Assembly (NCBI GenBank): GCA_008933995.1 | Contig: WARS01002812.1 | Location: forward strand, 744,001 to 808,000 | Direction of reading: 5' to 3' | Source of the DNA: Datnioides undecimradiatus | Taxonomy: Eukaryota > Chordata > Actinopteri > Lobotiformes > Datnioididae | Length of the DNA: 64,000 nucleotides | Part shown: positions 19,960 through 31,900 of the stretch, piece by piece | How positions within the stretch are numbered: position 1 is the stretch's first letter | Layout of the letters: each line of letters opens with the position of its first letter | The notes under the pieces: model-generated | Told to the model about the DNA's origin: nothing | Databases searched by the model: none | Seen by the model: the letters and a program-made list of their open reading frames with translations, nothing else | Translations under genes and position numbers: made by a program

Positions 19960-22900
19960 TGCCTCTGACATTAGTCAGCTCGGCTGCAGCCAGACAGCCA
20001 GCCAGCCAGCGGTGGAGCACAGAGGGAGGAAACTTTCAGAAATCTTTCCCCCCTGGTTTAACATGTCTGCCCTACTTTCCATTGGTCTAACGTGTTTTGG
20101 TAACACAGCCTTTCTCTGCTTCCCCTGTCCTCCCGCTGCATTACGCTGGTTTAACGTCGATATCGCAGCAGCATCCTCAGCAGCATCTGGTCAAACTGCA
20201 GCAATCAGATATGGATTATTAATTAATTATGTGATATCTTAAAGAGCCTGCGTGGGAATAGAAATAATTAGGTCACATCTTTTTATTCACGTTCATAGCT
20301 CTCCTAACAGCCTCTCCCCTCCGCTGACCACTGTGTGACTCCGCTGTTTTGACTGTAACATCATCCCCTGTTTGGGCCGTGTGTTTGATTGTACAAGACG
20401 CTGAGAAAACAGTCAGAGGTATTTCAGTTCAGCGCGGTCCACAGCCGTAGCTTTGGACAGCACAAGCGCACGCAGGGATTTGATCTGTTCCCTCTTCCAC
20501 CCCAGAGATCTTCACAATCCAGGGGAACTCTCATGGCCGCCCCTGCTACCTGCCCTTCCTGTACGACGGCCAGTGGTTCCACAACTGCACCAGCATCGGG
20601 CGCGAGGACGGTCACCTCTGGTGCGCCACCACCTACGACTACGGCAAGGACGAGAGCTGGGGCTTCTGTCCGGTCAAGAGTGAGTGATCAGTTTGCATAA
20701 GCAGGGCTGTGTTCTTTATTCTTAGAGCTTCACCGCCCTTCCTACTCAACGTTTGCCGCCACCGCCACCTGCTTTCTCTGACAAACTCCACATCTCCTCT
20801 TCCTCGCTGTCAGGCGGCGGCTGCGAGACATTCTGGGATACCGACCCGCTGACAGACAGCTGTTACCAGTTCAACTTCCAGGCCACGCTGTCATGGAGCG
20901 AGGCTCGGATCAGCTGCCAGCAGCAGGGGTCGGACCTGCTCAGCATCACCAAGCTGCACGAGCAGACGTACATCAACGGTAAAGTCAACGTGCACGCGTG
21001 TGCATTTGTCCACTTGTATTGTAGCTAACGTTTGAAGTATGCACTGATATCCCCACCAGTCTCTGCAACACAGCATTAGCGCCTAAACCTAATTCATGAA
21101 ATCAATAAGACCGGCTGTATGCATGAGCGGCCACGTGACATTTTCCATCCTGGCAGCACAAAAATGGACCTAGATGATTTATAATTATTTGGATTTTCTG
21201 TGTTACAGCGATTAACTTGTCTTCTTAATTAATTCCTAATAGTTTTAACACATTCTCGTGCACAAGGAGGCTGCGTTATCATGTCCGTCACCCCTGTGTT
21301 TCCTAACTTGCCTGGGATTTAAAAGAAAAGCTACGTACAAGTAGGCGCTGGTGATTTATTGCAATGTAATTTACTCCGCAGCGTAATTTCCACCCTGCAA
21401 ACCGGAGGAATCGATTTTTGAAATATCGCCACCCCCCCTCCCTCCGCCAATATCAGGCCGCACTTGCTGCTCATGTTACATAACAGTTCTGTCGTCTACC
21501 CAGCACAGCGCCGGCGGTTACAATCACGGCCGACTGGGGAGGCCGTCAGGAAACAGAGACGCGTTGCATTTGTCCAAAACGTTTGAGAAAGGTGCTGCTG
21601 TGCTGTTTCAGGTCTGCTGACGGGCTACAGTGCCGCTCTGTGGATCGGCCTCAACGACCTGGACATCCAGGGGGGCTGGCAGTGGGCCGACTCCTCGCCG
21701 CTCAAATATCTCAACTGGGAGACAGGTTAGGCTGCGAAAACAAGCCGGGCTTGTCTTTTTTAGAGCCTGAAGTGTCTGTGATCTTTTTTTATTCCCCCGC
21801 AGAAGGATGAATTTTTAGCAACAAATTGCTTTTGAGTTCAAACACGCACACACGGCGCCATTCCAGCGCAGCCACAGCGCTGACCTCTGGAGTATTTGGC
21901 CACCGTGGCGTGAGCGATGTTTGGAAGAGTTGTTTTTTTTTAAACTTCTTAATCTCGTCCTTCAGACCAGCCAAACCACGCTGAGGAGGAGAACTGCGCC
22001 GTGATCAGAACTGAGTCATCCGGTCGCTGGCAAAACCGCGATTGCTCTGAGGCTCTGCCGTACGTCTGCAAGAAGAGGCCCAACGCCACCCTGGACCCCT
22101 TCACTACCGGTGAGCGTACAGGAAACAAACCAGTTCCAGTCCCGCCCCGGTGCCAAAGTCCAGAATTCGATCTTTTATCTCATTTTTCCCACAGACTCGT
22201 GGGCAGACGATGAGAAGTACGAGTGCGACGTGGGCTGGCAGGCCTTCCAGGCCGGCTGCTACAAGCTGACCTCAGAAAAGATCGACTGGGACACGGCGCA
22301 GAAAACCTGCCAGAAGATGGAGGCCAACCTGGTCAGCATCCACACGCTGCCCGAGCTGGAGTTCATCATCCGCAACCTGAAGAAAGGTGATTGGTGCATC
22401 TGCCTTTAAAGGGGTTTTCTGTATATTATGAAAGATGTGTCGAACAGGAGTACGCTGAGGTGCAGCTGGTTCGCACGCTCAGATCTGTCTGAACGCTCTG
22501 TAAAGTCGCTATTTTAAGCGCGAGGCACTGGTGTTTCAGCCCTAAAAGCTAAAATACTGAATCCTCTCGCTGGTGTTTTCCATTTTTTTGGGTGATTTCT
22601 ATACATTTTCATGCCCACGACTCCAGGGCGACCTTAAACCGTATTGCTGAAAAACCCAGGCAGTTCATTTTCTTTTCACTGAGCTGAAAAACAGCACACG
22701 AAGTGAGGAATCAAGTTTTTAGGTCATGGAGCTGCTCCAGCGTAGTTATTGAACCTCATGGAAAAGTTTTTCAGCTCCACATTAAAGTCAGAGTTTCAGA
22801 GCTGGAGGCGTAATCCTGTTTTTTAACCCCGTGTCTGTGCCCCGATGACCGTGCTTCTCGCCCGGCTCTTCCGTCAGACGTGGACCAGCTGTGGATAGGC

Positions 22901-25900
22901 CTCCACGACACCGATATGCAGATGGACTTCCAGTGGACTGACCACACGCCCGTCATCTTCACCTACTGGCACCCGTTTGAACCCAACAACTTCCGCAACA
23001 CTCAAGAAGATTGCGTCTCCATCTGGGGAGCTGTGAGTGCCGCCCCACCCCCGCACACCCACACCCTCTCGCTGACCCCCCAAAAAGTCTGGAGCCTTAA
23101 TCGCTTCAGAGTAATAGACCCTCACTGTCGGCGCGACTCCTTCGTTTGTATACATTCAACAGCTGTGTTCCCTCTTTCTGTTTGTGTCTCGCTTGCCTAC
23201 GCAGGAGGGCCGCTGGGACGACAGCCCGTGTAATCTGACTCTGCCCTCCATCTGCAAGAAGCCGGGAACAAAGAGCAACGGGAAGCCGCAGCACCAGGAC
23301 TGCAAACAAGTATCGCTCTCTTCGTTTTCCCCTTGACATTCAGCGTTTGTGCTCCGCATCGTGGCGTTTCGTTAGCACTCGGTTTTACCCCCGTAAAGGC
23401 TCGACTGCTCAGATCTCCTTTTCGCATTTCGACAGTAGCGCCGCCGGGACCGTGGTTGTTATTCTGAGTGATTCAGCTCCTCCACAACCTTTGACCTTTC
23501 TCCCTCGCAGCTCCGCTCCATCTCTCACCCTTCCACTGCTCCGCTTGGTCCGCCCCCAGTTTGTAACTGTAATATAAATCACTCGGGTTAAAACCTGGAA
23601 GTTTACCAGACGAACTAAACCCTCCACACACACACACACATTTTTCACACATACTGTATTTTTCCATTGGCCTGCGCAAAACACATCACATTTTTCAGGC
23701 GGGACACGTTTTAAACAAGTGTTTACAGTTGCTACAGAATTGTGCTTTCATGCCCACTTGCTCGTGCCCACATGGTGAATTATATCTCATCTGGAGGATC
23801 CGTCTACATCTGTCCCTGATTTCACAGTCCATAATTCCCCTAAGCCTCTCATACCTGACTTGTCCCTACCTGACCATTGCCGCGAATGCAGCTAGGTTAT
23901 TTCTTCCCCTCAGTAACGCGGGACATACGGGGTGATCGTCGCGAGAAAAAGAAATCACAGAGTGCGTTCTTCGCGTCCTCCCTCTGTTCGGCGCCGCTGC
24001 GTTTCTGCTAAGCGTTGATTCATGATGTAAGCGATCTGAAACCGAGGAGCCGTGCTGTTTCTCAGCTGTTGCGCTCGACAAAGATCCCTCTGTGCGCGGG
24101 CTACTTGCTTGCTGTAATGAATCTTTTGCCCCTCTCCCCCCTGGGGCGGGAGGGGGGGGGCATCATGGGTGGTAATGCGACAGGGGTCATTTGGCGTGGC
24201 GCTCTTCACGCGACATGCAAAGCGATGATGACAGAGAGCCCCGCTGACCGCTTCGCCGTCGTTACGCCACACGATCCCCAAACCATTTACCCCACCCAGC
24301 GCGGGGCTCATTACTGTCATGCTGTCATTACACTTATTACACCAGCATTGCATTTCTGCTTTACACTTTTATTATCAAGATAACTCAGCCACTTAGACGC
24401 CACTGATCTGTCATGTTAGAGGCTGGCTGGTCTGTAAACAGCTGCCCGAGAATGTGCAGCTTCCCTCGGCTTTACGGAGCTTCGCAGGGAGTTTGCAGCT
24501 GTAGCAGGCAGCGGCAGGTAGCGACCAAAGACGGAGCGAATAGCGTCTCAGCGCCGGGCCGGCGTTCATCGTGCGCGAAGAAAGCTGTTACCTAGCAACA
24601 ATATAACTTATTTGTGGCAATATTGATTATTATTAGAATAAATATGACTGTAAATGATTCAGGTTGTTGCCAGGTAACCGCCGTCATGCTGCAGGTTAAG
24701 ATGCTTTTTTATTTATATTCACATTTTATTTATTTATTTAAGTTATAATAGTCAATCAGGGGGTGCATACTTCATATGCATCACTGTTTTGTTAACTGCA
24801 CCCAGCGATACACTTTGTTTTATTGTTTTATTTGTATTTGTAATGACATGAAAATTCAGTATGTTGCTCGTTTAGATGGGTCTGTGTAGTTTATTTGGAC
24901 GTCTGAGGGACGTTTCATGCCTTTGCAACGTGCTAGTTGGTTGCAGTTGACAGGAAGTTAGTTCATGTAGTGACTGAAAGAGGATCGGAAAGAGCGTTGA
25001 GGACTCGTGAGTTTCAGCCTATCGAGCCTCTTCGGCAGCTATAATCCCTGCGGTTTCTGCCTGGGTGCCAAGCGTAGTTGTGCAAAACAGCCTGAGGTCG
25101 GACGTATTCGCACAGAGCCGTATACAAACCGTCTCTCGCTATCAATCTCGTGCACGCTGTGACCTCCCCTGACCCTCTGCGTGTTGGCTGCGCTCTGCGT
25201 CTGTACACGTCCACAGCTACAGTACATGAGCTGGCAGGAGGGAGTGAGGCCAGGGAAGAGTTATTCCTGCATGTCTGGAGTTGTTCTTTTATATTCTGCA
25301 TATGGGATGCAGGGTAATGCTAGTAAAATGACTTGTGCCTTGATTTCTGAAATGGCATTTAAGTGAGTTGCTTTCCTTGTACAAAGGATTTAGGCATTAT
25401 CCAAAGATTAGCACCATTGTCTGAGGTTTTAAATGTTTCCATCAGCAAATCTAAGGACTTGCAGAGTCTTTGTAGATGTTTTAAGATCATTTTTTACTAA
25501 TTTTCATTATAATTTATCTTATTTTTCCATGATCTGCTTCACTCTCAGGGCTGGAAGTGGCACAGTCCAGCTTGTTACTGGGTGGGAGAAGATCTGCTCA
25601 CCTTCAACGATGCCAGGAAGTCCTGTGAGGACCAAGGAGCCGCCCTTGTTACCATTACCAATAGGTGTGCGCTGCAACACTCACACACACACCCACACAC
25701 ACACACAGCTCAAATGAAACACGTGTGTTCCAGCTCGGCGCTGCCTTTCTAAAAGTCCCTTTAAACCCTCAAAGGTTCGAGCAGGCCTTCGCCAACAGCC
25801 TGGTCTTCGGTCGCTCTGGTGATTCCTTCTGGATCGGCCTCCACGACCAGGGCAGCCCCGGCTCCTTCCACTGGCTCAGCGGGGATGAGGTGTCCTACAC

Positions 25901-28900
25901 CAACTGGAACAGAGACCAGCCTGGTAGGCCGCACGTGCTGCAGATATGACTCGATAACGTGCTGCAGGATGCAGGCTGCTGAGTCACGCCGGGCGTCGAA
26001 GCACTAAGACACCAATCTGATTTCATTTTATATCACAGTGAGATTTATTGATGCCCGGTGAATCTATTTTACCTGTTAACAGCTCATATTCACATAGTTT
26101 ATATTATATTTAAACATAAGTCACCTTTTAACCTTTAAATATAGTTTTATAGTTATTTTGAAATGTCTTTTGAAGAGAAGCGACTGATGTTTACTTTCAT
26201 TCTCGAGTGATAATCTGATTATTAAGTGAGAAAATAATGAGAATTGTAATTTCTCACGTCCTCAAATGACACGCGACGTTCTATTAACGGTTTAAAACCA
26301 GATATTCATTTAACCAGGATGTGAAACAAACAAAAGCAGCGTATCCTCACATCCGAATGAATGTACAATAATGGGGCTGGCCTGCAGAGGAGACTGTGTT
26401 TGCAGCAGAGGACTGACACAGCGGGCGGTGCAAAATTAAGCTGTTATAGATTTTAGATCCACCATAATTTCAAACCCAGACGTGGAGGCGCTAAAGCAGG
26501 CGTGGGCGAGTCCTCTGGCTTTCGGAGTCACTGGTTTAGCCGAAGACATGAACCGTCTGACCTAACTGTCTGACCCATATCTGAAAATGCATTCGGCCGC
26601 ACCGATCAGAGCTGGTTTGGGGTTTTAGGAGGAAAGCCTTAATGTTTGTTTCACGTAAACATACGTGTATGTGACATTTACCTTAAGTTCCCACGTCTCT
26701 TTTATTTTTAATCAAACATCCCACAGAGACGAGGCGCACCGGCGTGCACGCCGTCTTTTAGAAGCACGGGGATGATCCATAATAAGCGGCTCAGGCGCTG
26801 TCACAGGAAGCGTTGCCCTCGTGCTGAGGAGAGTTCAGTGCAGGATCCAACTTCTATAACGGTGCTGTAAGAAACGTGTGACGACATCGTCCACACGCTG
26901 GCGTTCTTCCTCCGCATCGCCCCTCTGTTTCCACGTGTTTCGTCAGTGCAGCCTCCTTCCTCTCTCTCCCCGCTCACCTACGATTCACCCTGCATCTATT
27001 TCAGTCAGCGTCCGCGGCGGCTGCGTTTCCATGGCGACAGGCTCCGCAACCGGTCTGTGGGAGGTGAGGGAGTGTGCGTCATCGAAGGCGAAATTCATCT
27101 GCCGCCAGAACCAGGACACGTCTCTGAGCCCCGAGCCCCCGGTCCCGCAGCCCACCCCGAGCCTCAGCGGCTCGTGTCCCAGCGGCTGGAAGAGCAACAG
27201 CAGCCTGCGCTACTGCTACAAGGTTCAGTCCCAGGAAGCGTCTCGCAGCTTCGCACCACCGCTGCTCTGCTGGAGGCAGCTTTTCATTTCAGTCACACTT
27301 TGGGTTTTTTTAATGAATTCCTGTTCACTCAGTCCTGGACCGAGCTAATACCTGCACATTTCATTACAACGTCTGAGTGCGTCCTCACGTCCCTGAGGAT
27401 GTTTACACAAACTTCTTCGGGCTGAAAACTGATGCAACTGTCAGTCTTTTGTTCAGTTTCATCAGGTTTTAATTCTTAACAGATGGCATCGCTCAGATGC
27501 AGCTCCGAACTTGTTCCTTATGAACCGCTGAGACAAACCTTAGAAGGAGAACGCTGTGCAATCCAAAGGAAGCAGGCGTGTCCATCAGTGTGCTTTAACT
27601 AAACCATGTAACACATAACATAACATCACCACATGTAGATCTGCTACAGATCTGCCGCTCAAGGTCCAAACTGTTTGCTGTAATTAATATAAAGAGTTTG
27701 GAGTAGACCTGCTCTGTTTGAATAAAATCTATATTTTTACTTGTTTAAATAAATAAAACTTCACTTCAACTAAATTTAAATTGTTGCCAATATGATCACG
27801 GACTTTCAGTAGGCTTATAAATACCAAGAGAGCAAATAACAAGATGGTCCAAAAAATCCAAAATTATATGTTAAATCAGTGCAGTTTTGCAAAAAGTAAT
27901 TGAATAGCACCCGAGACAGATGGTATGGACTCCAGTCTGTTACTTTGGTACCCAGCCATGGGCAGTAGTGGTCCTTCAGTAGTGGAAATAATACTTCTTC
28001 TAGTTTTAAACTTGCATTGCATCCTTTAATTCAGCCGCAGTTACAGCTTTATCGCCCGTGTGCAGGTGTTTCACTCCTCGCAGCTGGAGCAGAAGCTGAG
28101 CTGGCTGCAGGCTCACCTGTTCTGCCAGCGACACGGAGCCAACCTGCTGAGCATCGGCGGCCCCGACGAGGAGCACTTCATTCTGCAGGTCCTCCACGAG
28201 GCCTTCGGGTGGGTGCTCACCTCTGACCGCGTGACCTCGTGATGCAATGTTATGTTGATAGTACTGATGATGGTGATGATGCAGGGAGTCGGAGGAGCAC
28301 GAGCAGCACTGGTTCTGGATCGGGCTGAACCGCAGGAACCCCATGGACAACGGCAGCTGGAAGTGGAGCGATGGACTGGCTGTGAGTAACGCGCAGCAGC
28401 AGCATGAACGTGTTCTGGGCATAAAACGGTTCAGACACACTGTGTTTACTCCCGGCTTGTGTCTCAGTTAACGTACCAGAACTTTGGCCGCTACTACTAC
28501 AACATCCGGCAATGTGCTGCAGCGGACCTGGGCACTATGACCTGGCTGGCCATGCACTGCGACTCTGAGTTAGACTGGATCTGCAAAATCCCCAGAGGTA
28601 TGGCAGCACTGGACGCATACCCTTCTCCTCCTGAGGCTGTTATTGTCAGCGCATCAATTCCTGATTTCTCAGAGCCTCTGACATTTGATATGTCATGAAC
28701 ACACCTGTCCCGTGTGTGTGTGTGTTTTTAGGTAGCGTTGAGAAGGAGCCAGAAGTCTCTGAAGGTCGGTCTTATTTCCTTTTGCTTTGAACTTTCTCTC
28801 GGCGTACTGAAATCGCTTCCTTCCTTGGGGCTTATTTTTAAAACCTCATGCCCGTCTCTCCTTCTTCTCCCCCGCCTCCCCCCGTCTGTCAGGCACCAGC

Positions 28901-31900
28901 TCGCCGGAGTGGATTGGTTTCCAGGAGGCTGAGTATAAATTCTTTGACCACCGCACCACTTGGGACCAGGCCCAGAGGATTTGCTCCTGGTTTGATTCCT
29001 CGCTGGCCTCCGTCCACTCAGCTGAGGAGGAGGCTTTCCTGGCCAACACTTTACGCAAGGCACGGGCACGCTTTTATCAAAAAGCTGATCATCGTTTGTA
29101 TGAGTTGATTCAACCCAAATATGCAGGCAGTCTATTTTTACAATGCTAACACCTTCAGGGAATCCGAACAAGCTCAAACCTGTGTAATTATGATGTCCGT
29201 AGCCTGCACGGGAACACTTTTCTGCAGGCGTGCGTGATTAAAAGTCTCTGCGACTTGCCTTTTCACTGCTTTTCTCTCGCCTTCAGATGGCGAAGGTGGA
29301 GGGTGACAACTGGTGGCTGGGGCTTCACACCTACGAAAACGACGGTCGCTTCCGCTGGTCCGACCACTCGGTGCTCAACTATGTGTCCTGGGCCCTCGGG
29401 AGGCCGCACCCGCTCAGCCGCGATCGCAAATGTGTCTACTTGTCCGCCAGCAAAGGTGAGAACAGCCAGAGTCGGGAAACCTCGGGAGATCAAATCAGAT
29501 GCAGCACACATGTGTGAGCTTGTTTTTCCCGCCCTCCCCCCGAGCAGCGGACTGGGCCGATCAGAAGTGCCACTCCGACCTTCCCTACGTCTGCAAGAGG
29601 GTAAACGTCACAGGCACCATTCCTCCAACTCCGTCATCCCCCCACCCACCTGCAGGCTGTCCCGATGGATGGTCCTCCTATCAGCATAAGGTAAACCTGC
29701 AGCACACCAGGAGTTCACAACAAAGGCTGCAGGACACCTAGAATCCATCATCATAGAAAGGAAACAGGAAGTGCCTGCGATCCTCTTTTTCTTTAATTGA
29801 TGCAATGACTTCTGGGGTTTCTGCAGTGCTTCAGAGTGTTCGGTCAGTCGCACCGAGTCACATGGTCTGCGGCCAAGTTGAAGTGTGAAGCGCAGGGAGG
29901 CGTGCTGGCGGTGGTGTCCAATCATTTGGAGGAAGGTAATTATAGCAGAACACTACTGGCACAAAGTTAAAACCAGAGAGGCGGTGGCGGACCAAGCTAA
30001 AGTTAATTAACTTTATATTTATCTATTCACATATTAATCGCTGCTCCTTGTGCGTCCATGCATGTGCACGCTGATGCAAACCACTCTCCTCCTCGCAGCC
30101 TTTGTCACCACGCTGCTGTACAACGCCAGCGTTGACCTTTGGGTTGGCCTGACGTCGGATTCGAAAGGTCATTTCCAGTGGGCCAAAGCCGGCCTGCTCA
30201 GCTACACCAACTGGGCCCCTGGAGAGCCACTCGACAACAGCGGGCCGCACCACAACAAGACCCCGGTACTCACAGCGCTCACCTTATACGCACACGCGTC
30301 GCTGTTTTGCCCTCCATGTCTTCCTGTTCTGAGCCTTTCGCTGTCGCCTCTCAGGGAAACTGTGTGGTGATGATTCACGGGAACCCACAGAAGAACACCG
30401 GCATGTGGGCTTCCCGAGCCTGTGAGATGGAAACCAACGGCTTCATCTGTCAAAGGCAACAAGGTGCGACGCCGACGACTGACCACGACAATATCCGCTC
30501 TGAGAATGCAGAATATGTGCAGAAAGTGGTCAAATCATCAATCTCGTGTGACTTTGTCGCTTCCTCAGACTCGGGTCTCGCTCCAGCCCCGCCTCTTATC
30601 CCCGCCACCCTGTCAAAGCCCGTGGAGCTGGGTCGAGCGACTTACAGGGTTGTGGAGAAGCGCCTGGACTGGACCGGCGCCCTGCACCTTTGTGAATCTC
30701 TGAATGGGACTCTGGCCACGGTGAAGGATCCGTACCAGCAGGCTTACCTCACGCTGCTGATCAACAGCCTGCGCCGGCCTGCCTGGATCTCCCTCTACAA
30801 CTACGGAGTGAGCCTATAACACCGCAATTTATCACTTGCTCACAAGGCTGTTGTCCACGCTGCAGCGATTTGCAACTTTTCTATATTCTCAGGGGCGGAG
30901 CTTCACCTGGCTGGGCGAAGAAGAGGTTTCATATTCAAACTGGAAAGATGGGGAGCCCAATCAGATGGCCGGGTGCGGTCACATGACCACAACCGGGCAG
31001 TGGACGATGACTCCCTGTGATGCTAAACTGGATGCTGCTATCTGTCAAATTAGTGGTGCGTGCAGCGATAAATACGCAGATGTTGCAGCAGAACGCAGCT
31101 TTATCTTTCTCTGATCATGTAAAATCAAATGCATTCATTTACTCTGATGTTTCTCTCCGCGCCAGACGAGCCTGTAAATCACCAGTGGATATACCCCGGC
31201 CACTGCCCCCACTCTCTGGGAGGCTGGGCGTGGGTGCCGTTCAGAAACCACTGCTACGCCTTCAACCTGCAAAGTCTGAAACTGCAGCAGGACGCGCGCA
31301 CGTCCTGCAAAAAAGGTGAGGACGTTTATCACCCGCACCTTCCCGACCCCGCTCAGGCTCCCGCTCGTGACGCCGAAGTGAAAGGCAATTAAGCGCGGCT
31401 CCTCTGACCTTCTCTGCAAACATAATTGACAAAAATGCATCAATATGTCTAAATTTAGAAGTGTTGTTCCATCGAGCCGGCCGCACCAAGGTTAAACTCC
31501 CCACATGATCAATTCCCATTTCTCTTTTGTCCCGTCTCTTTCCTTTCCTCTCATCCAGCGGGAGCCGAACTTCTCTCTATCTTGGACGAGACGGAGAACG
31601 GGTTTATATGGGAGCACATCCAGAGCTATGCAGAACAGGCGCATGGAGCTTGGCTGGGCATCAGCGTGAGAGGTCCAGCCTCAGACAGTCCTTCCCATCT
31701 CTGTGTGCAGCAGCGGACTGATTAACCTTCAGATTTACAGAAGTTTCTCATTTTAGACTTTTTGCTTTTAGTCACATTATCTGACTCCGCTTGCCGATAG
31801 GCTCCCTAATTAATTGGCTTATTTATTTAGTCTTAATTGATTATGAATTCATTATCATTAGACGGTTAATTAAGCAGAAAAAACCCTGTTTCTCTTGTTT

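Larger units (their letters stand above)
23310..25548 (+). other. mrc2: mrc2 intron 9
   Basis: GT-AG intron of 2.2 kb, the second largest of the gene. It holds a short CA repeat (near 23,630), a G-rich run near 24,155 and, at 24587-24678, two perfect RFX-type X-box sites in AT-rich sequence. No coding exon recognised. Confidence 0.85.
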
